Counted from the first letter of the stretch, positions 1 through 11,489 are shown. The stretch: 64,000 nt of DNA from Pseudisothecium myosuroides (GCA_951799445.1 OX637296.1:21638001-21702000); one strand, 5' to 3'. Made by a program: numbers and translations. Notes: a model not told the origin generated them from the letters alone.

Positions 1-1202
1 TTCCTTGAAGTGGCACATCATTTCATTTTTCATAGCCCGAATCAACCTCTCTCTTAATCCAGCTTCAAGTAGGGAAATCAATTGTCTGCTCGTGTTCTTA
101 GACCTAGCCTTTGAGCTTTTCAAGCATACTTGTTTAGATTCAACAAGGCCCGCTAGATATCTAATGTCATCAGCTCGGAGGCCATACAAAGTTTTGAAAT
201 CATAGATAGTTAGGGGTTTCCGATTTGTCTTCCTTGATTTTGTGGTGACCTCCAAACTATCGGGAAGCAAACCTTTCAAGTAGTCTTCCTCAATTTTAAT
301 CCACCTATTCACATCAGTGTCATCTTCAAGAAATATTAGCGGAATTTTCAATTTTGTTGCTTCACTCGTGAAAATGGTTGACATTATTAGATTGAACTCC
401 TGCATACACCCAAAACCAAAATTAGTTATCAACTTCAAATATTGGATGGTCATTATATAATGCTTACATGACCATTTGGAATTCATTGGATGACTGCAGC
501 AAAGACAACATCTTCACTTTTGTGTAGCAAGAACAAAAAGATGGCATGAAACTTACTTGGTATGCAGCCGAGTGCTGTCGGCCTTGGTAGTTTGGCTGCG
601 GACTTCCCATCTTCCTCCATTTAATTCTAGCTTTTATAAGTTGCTTGGTGAAGGATTGCTCTTTTTGTTCATCAGCGGCATTTTGGTTCACAGTTGTAAA
701 TGCTCCTTTTGCTTTTAAGGAGTTAGCATCCATCCGAGCCTCCTCGATTAAATCCCATTGTATTTCCAACTCGCGCGGAGTCCACTTTGGAATGTTATCT
801 TTGCAGAATAGAAATCCCATTTCTGTACATGTCTTGCATAGCACCAACTTCATCGAACTATAATCAAGGATTAACCCATATACTCTCATTGATTCTGATT
901 TGGGCATCTTCTCCTCAACAATGAGAAGTACAGTTGTTTCGTCTAGACCTTGCATTTCCAAAATGTCAAGACCAGATGTTGGATGCACCCTCCCTTCATG
1001 CACAAGATTTGGAAGGATTCGCACTTTCCCATCATTATCCTTCTTCCATTGAATCCCCCATTCTGTAACATTATTTTTGCAACGAAAGACGGCTCCAGGG
1101 TGGTGATTTCCGACATACATATACTTAAAAACCCAAAAATCGTAAAAGGAAGCAAGTCTCTTTGGGGACAAGTCCTCTGGACCTTGATCAATTTGTTCTC
1201 TA
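1..1202 (-). CDS. Unrecognised plant protein, 3'-ward exons, partial at left edge
   Basis: Two minus-strand exons join cleanly. Exon 557-1202 follows a GCAG acceptor and ends at a strong GTAAGT donor (551-556). Exon 1-399 follows a TGCAG acceptor (400-402). The join is in phase 0 and the frame stays open to the window edge, giving about 348 residues. No ATG is seen in the first exon, so the start lies upstream on another exon. The protein is hydrophilic, with a Trp-rich stretch (EWGIQWKKDN), a basic segment (ARIKWRKMG) and, in the second exon, a helical region (SLLEAGLRERLIRAM). I do not recognise a domain and assign no function. It could be a lineage-specific host gene or an old transposon-derived gene. 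The splice sites and length of open frame make coding likely. Confidence 0.6.
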
Positions 1203-1729
1203 CTGCATCATACCAAAACAAATAGTTAGTATAATCACTGGCTATAAAATATTGCTATTTGCTAGTAGATGATTGCAAAAAACATCTATCCTATTTTTCA
1301 TCACATGTTCAAAACAAAAGTTGTTTTGTACCATAAGTATTTGAAAAATAATTGAATGAACATGTCCTATTTTTCGTCACCCATTCAGTACATAAGTTTT
1401 GTCATAAATATTACAAAAATGATTAAATGCACATGAAATTCAAAAATAAGCTTTCTACTGCAATACAAAAATGAACCTAAATTATTTCAATTTTGTCAAA
1501 ATCAATTCAATAGATGAGATTAAATTTCAAATATTACATATACAATTTTGGTGATTTTTAGTACTATTAAGTACCTTTTTGAAGAATTACTATGTCAAAT
1601 TTGGTGGGGCTAGCTCTTCTAATAAAAATACACCTTCTTAGACAAATGCTTCCAAGAACATGTTCCGAGTGTATTTTGCATTGGCTTAAAGTATGCTATT
1701 GTATACAAAGAGTGAAATGGAACTAGAAA
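1203..1729. other. AT-rich stretch upstream of the left-edge gene
   Basis: No exon can be supported here. Two loosely similar copies of a segment containing CATCACATGTTCAAAAC-like text occur at about 1300 and 1370. The stretch may be an intron of the left-edge minus-strand gene. Confidence 0.3.
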
Positions 1730-2005
1730 CCTAGCCAAAATGAAACATCATGATATCCCATGATGGGATGCAACCAAACCCCTAGCCAAAATGAAGCATC
1801 GTGATATCCCACGATGGGTTGCAACCAAATTCCTAGTGAAAATGAAACATCATGAGATCCCACGATGGAATGCAACCAAACCCCTAGCCAAAATAAAACA
1901 TCGTGAGATCCCACGATGGGATGAATCCAAAAACCTAACCAAAATGAACATCAAGAGATTTCACAATAAGATGCAGCCAACAAACCTAGCCAAAAAGAAA
2001 CATTA
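1730..2005. repeat. 51-bp minisatellite, about 5.4 copies
   Basis: The motif CCTAGCCAAAATGAAACATC recurs at 1730, 1781, 1832, 1883, 1934 and 1985, a period of exactly 51 bp. Because 51 is a multiple of three, both strands stay open as 17-residue repeats, which explains short open frames here. Each unit has an imperfect palindrome of about 20 bp centred on GATATCCC or GAGATCCC, flanked by CATCRTG and CAYGATGG. No gene context supports translation. Confidence 0.9.
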
Positions 2006-2075
2006 ATGCGAAGTTATGCATCTCTGATAAAGTTTATGATAAAGAAGTCCTCTATGTATTAAATACCAATATTCA

Positions 2076-2205
2076 TTATTTGGAGATATCCATATGGTAG
2101 CCACCCTAAAACATTCAGACAGAAAGCATTATCGGGAGATCTCCGGATGGTACCCACCCTAAACCTATCCACGAAGCCACATTTGGAGATCTCTGAATGC
2201 ACGGT
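2076..2205. repeat. Degenerate 50-53-bp tandem repeat, three units
   Basis: GGAGAT(A/C)TC(C/T) motifs at 2082, 2135 and 2185 are followed in two units by GGTA(G/C)CCACCCTAAA. The spacing is close to that of the neighbouring 51-bp array and each unit again carries a small palindrome, so this may be a diverged extension of it. Bases 2206-2542 beyond it hold nothing recognisable. Confidence 0.55.
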
Positions 2206-2684
2206 TATAGGAAAACAAAGTGAAATAAACCTACGGGTCATCCCAAGGCACCATGATTCTCTTGCCCTGCTCAATTGCCATCGTCGTCACTGAATTTCCG
2301 TGGGACTTTCCTATACACAAGATACAATAGACATTGTTAATACAGTGTCTAAATATCTGAATACAATGTGTAAGTAAATATAAATATAAATATAAATATG
2401 TATAGTTTCTTTACAAGAATTTAGTACTTTTTTGAATTAAAAATTTATGCATGTGGGACTCATGAACCTCTAAGTGTACAAACAGAAAAATCAGTAGACA
2501 TATTTGTTGACCGGTTGGCTTGTAAAGTGATTTTCTTGAAGTAAGGCAACCTAATTGTTAAGGCAACCTAATTTCACTATTTAGTGTAAGTTGCTAATAC
2601 TAACGACAATAACTTCCACATTGTTTTCACTTTTGTCAGTATGATTATATATATACATTCTAACTACGCTAGACCATTGAAGGA

Positions 2685-3061
2685 CTACTCTGTGACTTGG
2701 CACTCGGCCATAAAATAATCCTTCAACTCAAACTGTCTAAACAGGCAAAAATAATGAATCGCAAATCCAGCAATGAACGTATCCATCACAATGCTCCCGC
2801 ACTGCAATGCAACATTCGGTACTCTTGCACTCTCAAAATAATCTGAAAGCAACTCAGTCACCAATATCTCTCGTGAAGCCCACTGTCATTCTCCATACAT
2901 CCAGAATAAACGAATTGGAACCCTGACTAGAAGCTGTTGAAAAAGTCCCTACACAGGAAATTGATAAACTTCCCCTCCAAAGAAAGAACACAAATTGCAC
3001 GTAACAAGGAGTTGTCCAACATAGAGAGTTCCGCAACATTCCCGTGGAGCCTCAAAGGGAA
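2685..3061 (-). pseudogene. Gene-like fragment in two frames inside the TIR element
   Basis: On the minus strand, bases 3061-2927 read as 44 codons (containing VAELSMLDNSLLRAICVL) ending at TAG. Bases 2882-2685 then read open for about 65 codons after a possible CAG acceptor (containing ILVTELLSDYFESARV) to a TAG at 2685-2687. Amino-acid make-up in both segments is protein-like, unlike the surrounding AT-rich DNA. They could be two exons with a short intron or one exon broken by a frameshift. The first piece weakly recalls a nucleic-acid-binding R3H domain, but I would not assign it. It is best read as a captured or decaying host gene fragment. Confidence 0.3.
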
Positions 3062-3271
3062 TTAGTGATCACGAAGGAAATCAATCACCAAACGCAATGA
3101 GAATCACAAAACAATTTCCTTTCACCACATAGTGTGGTGAAAGGGTGTAAGATTAGTTAATCTCTAATTAGAGACAGGTAATAAATCAGGAGCCCCTTGT
3201 CACTATTTCAAGCTTCAAATGACCTGTTTGAACCTACAAACACATTGAGACTAGGTTTACAAGAAACTCAC

Positions 3272-4215
3272 CCGTTGACAACGCTCCTCCACGTTCAGTG
3301 CGCTTCCGTCTCAACGACTCTGCAACCTCCTTCGCAGTCCACCACTCCACCTCCTTCGCAGGCCGTAACGTTACGCTCAGCTTGAAACCCTGTCCGCCGT
3401 CACCGTCTCACTGCCAACAGTGACTCCCGACTCCTACCGCAGTCAAGCACATCACAATAACTTTCACAAACAAGAACACAGTTACAGGCAGCCCAAATTC
3501 CACAAACCAAACGTTGAAACAGTGAGTGACGCTCAGTCACTCGATCTGTCTCACTAAGTCGAGCTGAAGGTACTGCAAATCACGAAGCAGAGCCTGCTAA
3601 TCCTACATGCAACACATGAGACAAACACGACAGGCTACCAAACTCAATACACCAACAACTTACAGCACTTCCTAGACTGATGCATAATTCACTCCCACGG
3701 TATTGCAAAACGACACCCTACTGTAAGACTTGCTGAAATGCTTCTTTCCAGTGCTAGTACCCGAACCCAACCAAATATGAATTGAAGCACTCTAATGCCG
3801 GGCCGGGAACCACGTTTCTTAGAACTCTCTGAATCATGCGTTTCAAGTCAGCATACTTTAATTTAGTCGATGTAGTGAGGATCCAAGAGTAACTGGTGTC
3901 GTCTCTCTCGTTAGACACTTCAGCGATTTAAGGGTACAACACAGAAGTACTCCACAGCCACGCTCAAACACAAAGCACCTCCAAGCTCGATTTGTGCGCT
4001 CCCGCCTCCTCGCCTCTGCAAACTCCTTCGTCAGCTTAGAACTCCAGAGAAAAGGGTCGCGGAAGAGTGAAGATTTCCCTGCTCCGATGATTATCATGAA
4101 CTCCCGCCGCCCTCAATGGAAAACGCTCGCAGGAAGGGGGAGTAGATTGGAGAGGGGGAAGGCATTGGGAGAGAAGAGGGACCAACGAATTTAGAGGCTA
4201 TAGTTAAGGCAGCAC
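3272..4215 (-). other. GC-richer, transcript-leader-like region (minus strand)
   Basis: This segment has mixed-sequence, GC-richer composition like the untranslated leader of a plant gene and a good donor (GTGAGTTTC) at 3263-3271. On the minus strand it contains an ATG-initiated open frame of 79 codons (4097-3858, beginning MIIIGAGKSSL), which I do not recognise. A short direct repeat, CTGCGAAGGAGGT, occurs twice near 3330-3360. It probably belongs with the minus-strand gene-like sequence to its left, as a 5' leader carried inside the TIR element. Confidence 0.3.
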
Positions 4216-4975
4216 TCATGGCGGTATGCCCTCTTAATGGCGGGGGCGGCGTGATTACATGTTTTCATTAGTATGCAGTTAAAGCGATCATTCAAGAGCT
4301 GATTGTCTTTTCAAGGAAGCTGATTAGCTGAACTCCTTGAAATAATAATAATAGAGTAATACTTTCAAGTTTTAATTGTGTGCATCAATATCTAGGTTTT
4401 TGTGATGATTTTTGTGTAGGAAACACAGTCTTCTACATCCAAACATATGGATATTATTACTCTACTGTAGATCATAGTTAATTAGTAGTAATCATGCCAA
4501 TGGTGGATTCTAAATTTTTGTGGGAAGAAAAATGGAATTGGCAACTAAATTAAGCCGTTTTGAATTCTTTTCAATCTTAGTGGAATTAAGTTGAATTGCA
4601 CTAGTCACTAAAGGCGACCACCTCCTGAAATATATAATGTTGGTACATTGAAGAAAGCAAAATGTACCTTTGTGTCATGATTACTTTTAAAACAAGGGCA
4701 CTTCTAGAATAGACTACTTTAACTTTAGTTGCTTTCAAGGGGTAGGAGTTAGATTTTGTTACATGTAAAAAAGAACATGCCATCGCTAAAATTTTAAAAA
4801 AAATTGTCCATATAAAGACATTCAAGTGTAAAAGTACACAAGAGCAATTGAAATTATATTTTTTCAATAAAGTTTGAATTTGCTATAAATTTTTGAAGTG
4901 TTTTGTCCATCATGGCCCAACTTAGTTTCTACATTAAATAGTGAAATTGGGTTGCCTTAACAATTAGGTTGCCTT

Positions 4976-5433
4976 CACTAGAGAAGTTACTAAAAGACTC
5001 ATTACTTATCCAGATGCAGGCACATGCCATTCTCTAAACCCAAGCCATAAACTAGTGCACCAACCAATGCAAACTCACATAATTCCTACATTATTCCATC
5101 TTTCTACATAAACTGTATATATTTATATAGTGTAGAATGTCGAGGAATTAATCTGGGACGACCTAATTTTAGTATTTAGTGTAGAGTGCTCTGAAATCAA
5201 CAAAAACTATATCCATAATGCTCATCTTTCTCACCTAAGTTAGACACAATAAATTTTAACATAGAAGGCCTAAAAAAATCACTTGAATTTCTACAATCAA
5301 TTTATACTAAGAAGTTGGAAGTTTCTAATGAGGTCACTAATTACTTCACTAATATTAGCTAAAACATTGATTGTGCACCAAATTTCATTTATTGTAATGG
5401 GCTCATTTCCTAGGTGTTCACTATGGGATCTTC
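4976..5433. other. Short AT-rich interval
   Basis: It contains a partial match to the inner TIR of the 2543-4975 element (CCTAATTTTAGTATTTAGTG at about 5163). No coding potential is visible. Confidence 0.3.
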
Positions 5434-5437
5434 TTAA

Positions 5438-6341
5438 CTCCTAAAGGACCAAGGCTTCTTTTTCACCTAAAAACAATCCAAACTATCATTTCTATTGTAA
5501 GAGTAAAAAAAAATTGAAAATTGTTTTTTGCACATCTAACCATAAGGTTTTACACCTAATTTATATGAATATTAATGGAAAAAAATTCAAAAAATTTGAC
5601 CACACAAATTGGAAGATAGCTGCGTTTAAAGTAAAGAAAACAAGTTTTTTTGCACATTGCCAAATTAGATTATTTGACATTGAACCTTCTTAACTTAAAT
5701 TTTTTGCACTACCAAGTTTTGAGGTTTAAATATTTACGGTGGGGAATTGAAATGAGAGTCTGCAAAAAAAATTCAAAAAAAATTCATTTTCATTCTTAAA
5801 AAAATTGTTAAGTAGAAAGTAGGTATAAGATAGAGGAAAAATCTAAATTATTAATATCTCTAAGATGGAATTAAAACTCACTCATCTCAGTGGTGAGATT
5901 ATTCTTGTAAGTAAACTAAACCATGTGGAATTTTTTTTTTAAATTATAAAAGTTGCATTCAAAAATGAATCTTACAAGTTCTTTTTATTTAAAGAAGATG
6001 TTCAAGTTGCCCAAAAAACAAGATTGTTCATAACTTTCACATCACTTACCTAAACGAAATGAATCAAATCTTTTGATGCAGACAAAAATATAATCTACGA
6101 GGAAAAAAAACTTATTTCAAATTTTTTTATTTAAATTTGTTGCCCGGTCTGCCCTGTTTTGAGTTTATTTGGGCATAACTTTTGTTCCTAGCACCAATTG
6201 AATAAAAAATTATATTCTTACAAAGCTAATCAGTTTTTCTATCTTCAAAAAAAGTTTCAAAAAATTATGGTAAAAATTGAGACCGTAGGAACCTATCCAA
6301 AATCCAATTTGTCCCTCAAAGGGACAATGGTCCTTTAGGGA
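5438..6341 (+). mobile_element. TTAA-flanked non-autonomous element, family A copy 1
   Basis: It is bounded by TTAA at 5434-5437 and 6342-6345. The ends are complementary: CTCCTAAAGGACCA at the left and TGGTCCTTTAGGGA at the right. The 0.9-kb interior is noncoding and AT-rich, with recurring CATAACTTT-type motifs seen in the other copies. The TTAA duplication and CCCT-like termini recall piggyBac-type non-autonomous elements. No transposase is encoded. Confidence 0.75.
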
Positions 6342-6345
6342 TTAA

Positions 6346-8549
6346 TGTAATGGTCTGTTTTACCTTCTTACAAACTAGTTACTTAGAAAGTAGTTTTTTT
6401 CTACAATTATATAAGTAAGTATAAAATAACTTAGAACATACTTTGTAGTTATCTAGAGATTTTATAATTTTAATAAACAATTTAATTAATTTAAAGTTTT
6501 ACGATTGATATGTAATATTGATGTTTTAAATTAAAACCCTTCATGTAATCATAAATATACAATCATGTGAAATTATATACATCATATATAATCAATCATG
6601 TGGGCCTAAATGATATGATAGATTGGTAGAAGTCTTCATGAATGCCATATTTAACTAAATTTGGACAATCCAAAATCTAAAAATAATATTTCCAACAAAA
6701 ATAGCTTAGAAAAAAATATACAAGAGTACATTGGAAAACCTCTCAGTATTGAGCATGATTGACTTTATACCTTTCAATGCATGCAAAATATGAAAAGATC
6801 TAAATAAAGCATTGGAGAATCTGTACAAAATCTTTGGAGGTCTATGCAAAATATCATTTATATGTTAAATTAGGTTGTTTGTTTATTTGTTTAATCATTT
6901 GAGATTTAAGAAATTGTGAGGTGTACGGCGGTATTCTTAGTACCATTGAAAAGTTCTATATGAGGAAGGATGCAAAGACTTTGTTTTGTAGCGTTTGGAC
7001 CTATCGTATAAAAGTTATTGAATTTCAAAGGTTTTTATGAATCATAAAATTAACTAATACTTTGGAAAATCCATAACTTTCACATTGCATATCCAAACAT
7101 TACAAAAGAAGCCCTTACGCTCTTTTGGATATAAAGCTTTCCATTTGTATCAATTTTATGGCTTTTGGGCCCACATACCGTAGTGAATGTTAGAATTTAT
7201 TTAAATTAAAAAATTGAATTCAATTATCTTTTATTTTGAAAAAAACATAACTTTTACACCGCATGTCTAAACACTACAAACTAAAGCCCTTGCACCCCTT
7301 TGTGCATTAATTTTAAATTTTTTTAAATTTTTTTTTTTAAAATTGCTTTTATTTTGAATGTGGTAATGGTAGAATGCACACTAATAGGATCTATGATTGT
7401 TCTTCAAAATCAATAGATCTCTTTATGTTTTGCAAGTTAACAATCCATATAAGAAAACTTCATATTGTGCAAAATTCATTTATAATTCATTTGGGACAAA
7501 TCTCAATAGTCCAAAACTAATATTATATGCAAAATTTTGGGAATAGATCAAAAATCATTGTTTTAGGTCATAAAATAAGTTATAGAAGAAAAAAAAGACA
7601 ATGATGATTGTCAATCATCATTTGATACATTCTCCATAACAAAAAGTGTCCATTAGAAAAAATTAGACTTTCCAAAGGGCCCTTTGACTCTAGTTAGCTA
7701 GGAAAATACAAGAAAATAAAAAAATATTTTTTTTTTTGGAAAAAAATTGGAAGAAAAATTAAATCACAATCTAACGTAGCACCTAGGGTACTAATCATAT
7801 TATACATGATTTTTGATTTTTGATTTTTTCACACTTACTGTAATTGTACAGTTGGCCCAAATCAAATAGCCCTTTAGAGAGTCTAGATTTTTTGTCAAAT
7901 AGAATTCAATATGTGTAAAATTTAGAACTAGTTAGATATGAGTTATGACATTTACTTACCATTTAGTTGATATTTTATGCTCAGATCCTTATCACAAAAG
8001 TGCACTAAATTTAGAAATTAATATTGGTAAGCACAAACACAAATGAGGTAATTTGTCTCACATTAACAATTGTAGCAATTAATTTAGAACCAAATGAATA
8101 CCATTTTTTTGCCAATTAAAGTGCAAGAGAATACTCACAAACTGTTTATCACATCCGGTATTTTGAAATCCATAGTTTCAATAAACTAAAAGTATGTAAA
8201 TTGTCAATGAGGTAAGATTTATTTGGTACATCCAACTTTAAGAGGCAAAGTATAATTTATTTTATGCTAGATCTATAAATTGATTCTATTTTTTTTGGTA
8301 GTACGTAAAGAAGTTTATAAAACAATGATTAGATGTTTTTTGAAGCCTCTTAGAGACCATTTCAAGGAGGTTCTTCAACCGTGAACCAACGCAATTAATG
8401 TTGGCCAAATTATTTAATTAATATATCTTTTTTAATAATTAAATAGTTATAGTTGATGTGGCAATCTTTGTGCTACATCAAATTTCATAATTTGGATTCA
8501 ATTTAAAAATTATGTATGTTTATTTTTTATTTATTTATTAAATATTATA
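6346..8549. other. AT-rich gene desert
   Basis: No coding frame, tRNA-like or rRNA-like segment is seen. Several stretches (for example around 6880-7360) contain mutually similar text such as CATAACTTTTACACCGC, suggesting old decayed repeats, but no boundaries can be set. Confidence 0.35.
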
Positions 8550-8553
8550 TTAA

Positions 8554-9110
8554 TCCCTAAAGGTCCAGGGGGGTGTCCAGAATTGTGAAGATCTATTATA
8601 AAATGCAATTTAGAACAATATTTCAATAATGACTCTCAAACAAGAGTTGTAATATATGATTTATAGATCACATCCTTATGATTAGATCAACAAAAATAGA
8701 AACCAATATTTTACAATAAAATTAGAAGCCAAAATTTGACAATTCCTTCTAAAATCAATTGTAGATTGAATATTTATGATTTTTACATAAATTTTTTTTC
8801 CATAAGTTCAAAATGTTGAGTTCTAGTCATACTGATTTTTGAAGATTTTTATTTTATTTTTTTATTTTTCATTTTTGAAGGGTCATTTTTTGAACTGAAA
8901 AAATTACTTTTTAAGGCTAGACCTACCAATCCCTTTTGAATTATAGAATGTTTCCAAAGCTATATCTTCATAATCTATACCATATAAATTTTAAAGAACT
9001 TATACGAGAATCTTTAAAAAAAATTGATGGGTAGAAAAACGCATTTCGGTGAGTTTGGGATGTGTTTCTGTTCATTCATTGTTCAAAATTTGCACTTATG
9101 GTCCTTAAGA
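8554..9110. mobile_element. Degenerate family A copy (TTAA element)
   Basis: The left end is TTAA (8550-8553) followed by TCCCTAAAGGTCC. The right end is only approximate, at GGTCCTTAAGAGG (about 9096-9108). The termini match family A but the interior is diverged and the right TSD is lost. Confidence 0.4.
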
Positions 9111-9313
9111 GGTTTTACTATCCCTTGGAATTTAGACCTTGCAGTTTGTTGATATATTATATTTTAAATAATTTATTTTTTATCCCTCTTTTTTTAGATT
9201 CCATATCAAAATGTAAGAATGATGACTAAGTAGTAAGCACTTATGTGTCTTTAGTTAGTGACAATATATATGGAGGTTGATTTTCATATCTTGATATAAA
9301 TATCTAATTTATA

Positions 9314-9522
9314 CAACAGAACTTCTCGTAATGCATAGTGCTGGAACTATGCACTAAAAGAGGTTTATGCATTTAGAGAGGTGTAATAATGGCCACCTAA
9401 CTAGTGTGGGCTCTAACTACACTATTTCTAAAAAAAATGCTTGAAATTGGACCCATCTACTAACTGCCTTATTGCAAAATTATGATATACCAAGAGAAGA
9501 TGCATTAAGAGAAGTTCTATTG
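9314..9522. mobile_element. pogo-like MITE, copy K3
   Basis: The left end CAACAGAACTTCTCGTAATG and right end CATTAAGAGAAGTTCTATTG are complementary and are flanked by TA at 9312-9313 and 9523-9524. Ends and target match copies at 11300 and 39069 (consensus CAGTAGAACCTCTCT, TA target), as expected for pogo/Tigger-type Tc1-mariner derivatives. No coding capacity. Confidence 0.7.
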
Positions 9523-9532
9523 TAGTCTTTAA

Positions 9533-10107
9533 CCCCTAAAGTCCCAAGGCCATTTTTTTGCTAAAAAACACTCAAAACTGCCATTTCTTCTGCATTCATT
9601 GAAGAAAGCAGAAAAAACATTTTTTTTAGAATCTATTCATAGGATCTTGTACTTCACTTATCTAAGATCATGTGATAAAAATTTCATCAAATTTGACTGT
9701 ACGGATTGAAAGATATTAGCATTCAAAATTGGACAAAAAGGTTTTTTTCAAGAACATCCTTAGATTGCCCCCAAAACAAGACTGTCCATACTTTTCTCAT
9801 CACTTGTCCAAATAGAATGAATCAAAGCTTCAAATGTAGACAAGAATATAATCTTTGAAAAAAAAAATTATAAACTAAAAAAATTCTTTTATTTTTTTAT
9901 TTTTTTTGGGTTGCCCCTCGAGCTGCTTTTTGGACTTAAAGTGGGATAACTTTTGCTCCCACGCTCTTATTGGAATAAAAATTATATTTCCATAAAGCTA
10001 ATCTGATTTCCTAAAAAATCAGATCAAAAATCAGGTCAAAATTTGAGGTCACACAAGCCTACCCAAAATTCCAAGAGTCCCCCATAGGGACTTTGAGACT
10101 TTAGGGG
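9533..10107 (+). mobile_element. Family A element, short copy A2
   Basis: TTAA flanks lie at 9529-9532 and 10108-10111. Termini CCCCTAAAGTCCC and GGGACTTTGAGACTTTAGGGG are complementary. At 575 bp it is an internally deleted version of the 0.9-kb family. It lies only about 10 bp from the pogo-like MITE on its left. Confidence 0.75.
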
Positions 10108-10135
10108 TTAATACATGCTTTATAAAGAGCATCTC

Positions 10136-10548
10136 CCACCCATTCAAGGGGAAGCTCGCTAGTCAAGGCTTGGACATGGCCAGCCAAGAAAAAGTGGTCC
10201 ACCACGGACTCGGCTAAAGACGAAAGACGACCGGTCACTTCAAAATGAGCTTTCTAAACGCTAGCTCCTTGTCTCCGCCACGCTTTGACCCGGGCTTGAT
10301 CTTGTTGGGTTTGCTCTTCATTCTTCCAAGTCATCAATGCATTTGATTGACTTCGTTTGGTTTGTGGGCCATCTTCTATTTTTTTTTATTCAATTAGCAT
10401 TTTGGTTGGTTCTTTACTATGGCAAGTCATTCATACATGCGTTTGTCTTGTTTTGGTGTGTTTGCTTCCCCGTGAATGAATGGGGGACGAAAGCATGGGC
10501 CAATCCATTTCCCCAGCCTTGTTTCCAGGGAATGAGTGGAGATGCTCT
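10136..10548. mobile_element. MITE with GAGCATCTCC termini
   Basis: The left end AGAGCATCTCCCACCCATTC and right end GAATGAGTGGAGATGCTCT form a TIR of about 19 bp around a 0.4-kb, relatively GC-rich interior. Such GAGCATCTCCA ends are common in plant MITEs, but the superfamily cannot be fixed because the TSD is unclear (AAA or TAA). An open frame of 74 codons within it (10337-10561) looks incidental. Confidence 0.6.
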
Positions 10549-11013
10549 AAGATCTATTTGAAAAGAATTAAATACCAATCATTCTGCAAGAGCTAGTTCT
10601 TTTTTTTCTAGGCCTCATGGGGCCAGACTCCAATGTCATAGCACAAGCACAATGGTCTATATCTGGAGGGAACATCACCCATTTCTTGCATGGTGCACTG
10701 TCAGAATGAAAAAAAACTCGTTGGCAAGAGCCTCTCAACTAATGCTCATCAGCATTTTTGGAGGGACGAGTTTTTACTAGCTTTGACAAAAAGGAGCTAA
10801 TATGCTCACGTCCCTCCAAATATAATTCAATGGCATTCTGCCAGGAACACCAGAGTTACAGTAAATAAGCATACAAGCAAATTAATCACAATTACCAAAC
10901 GATAGGATCCTAAAATGCTTTAACGGCTTTAGAAGATCTGGGCCCTTAAATTAACGAACCGTTTGTAAATGGCTGGATCGTGTAAATCAACGCCGGGACG
11001 GTTTAATGATTCC
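10549..11013. other. Unassigned interval
   Basis: Mixed sequence without a supportable gene. A small inverted pair, AAAAACTCGTTGGCAAGAGC and a GACGAGTTTTT segment, occurs near 10710-10775. Confidence 0.3.
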
Positions 11014-11158
11014 TGTTCCCACGCAGGAAGGGTATTGACCCCGGTTCCCACGCTGGATGGGTATTGACCCCGGTTCCCACGCTGGATGGGTATTGACCCC
11101 GGTTCCCACGCTGGAAGGGTATTGACCCCAGTTCCCGTGATGGACGGAACTAAGCCAA
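11014..11158. repeat. 29-bp GC-rich minisatellite, five copies
   Basis: The unit GGTTCCCACGCTGGATGGG plus TATTGACCCC recurs at 11014, 11043, 11072, 11101 and 11130, exactly every 29 bp. The middle copies are almost identical and the outer ones diverge. The array is GC-rich in an AT-rich desert. Its open minus-strand frame is a by-product of the repeat. Confidence 0.9.
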
Positions 11159-11299
11159 GGATGTCTGTTACTCGGATTCTGGCCTTTTGCACAGCTCGTC
11201 AGTTGTCACTCTTCAATTGTTTTTAGACTGAGGCCGGCTATTCTAGAATTTTCCAAGCGCTATTTGTGTAACTTGGTTCCAAAGCTTGAACTGTTATTT

Positions 11300-11489
11300 T
11301 TGTAGAACCTCTCTAAGTTGATCCTCTCTAAGTTGATAAACCTCTGTAAACTAATCATGTCAGACCGGTCCCGGACTGGGCCACATAACAAAGGCTATGA
11401 CTAAAAATGACCCTCTCTAAGTCAATAATCCTCTATAAACCAATCTGTCAGACTGGTCCGGGACCGATCAACTTAGAGAGGTTCTACTG
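11300..11489. mobile_element. pogo-like MITE, copy K2
   Basis: The left end TGTAGAACCTCTCTAAGTTG and right end CAACTTAGAGAGGTTCTACTG are complementary. A second inverted pair (GGTCCCGGACTGG and a GACTGGTCCGGGACC segment) lies inside, so the element could fold fully. TA is present on the right (11490-11491) and degraded on the left. Confidence 0.7.

Larger units (their letters stand above)
2543..4975. mobile_element. TIR-bounded 2.4-kb element, candidate gene-capturing DNA transposon
   Basis: The left end (2543-2588) and the reverse complement of the right end (4930-4975) match over about 46 bp with two or three differences. Both start AAGGCAACCTAATTGTT, and this 17-bp motif is itself repeated inside each TIR. 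No transposase frame is present. The interior is clearly richer in GC than its surroundings at 3270-4210 and contains gene-like minus-strand sequence, described separately. No convincing target-site duplication is visible (flanks TGAAGT and CACTAG). A third piece similar to the inner TIR lies at about 5157-5190. Alternative: two independent short elements flank an ordinary gene. Confidence 0.6.

Noticed and set aside
1723..2006. Apparent repeat proteins on both strands of the 51-bp array
   Set aside because: A period divisible by three keeps frames open by itself. There is no start context or conservation.
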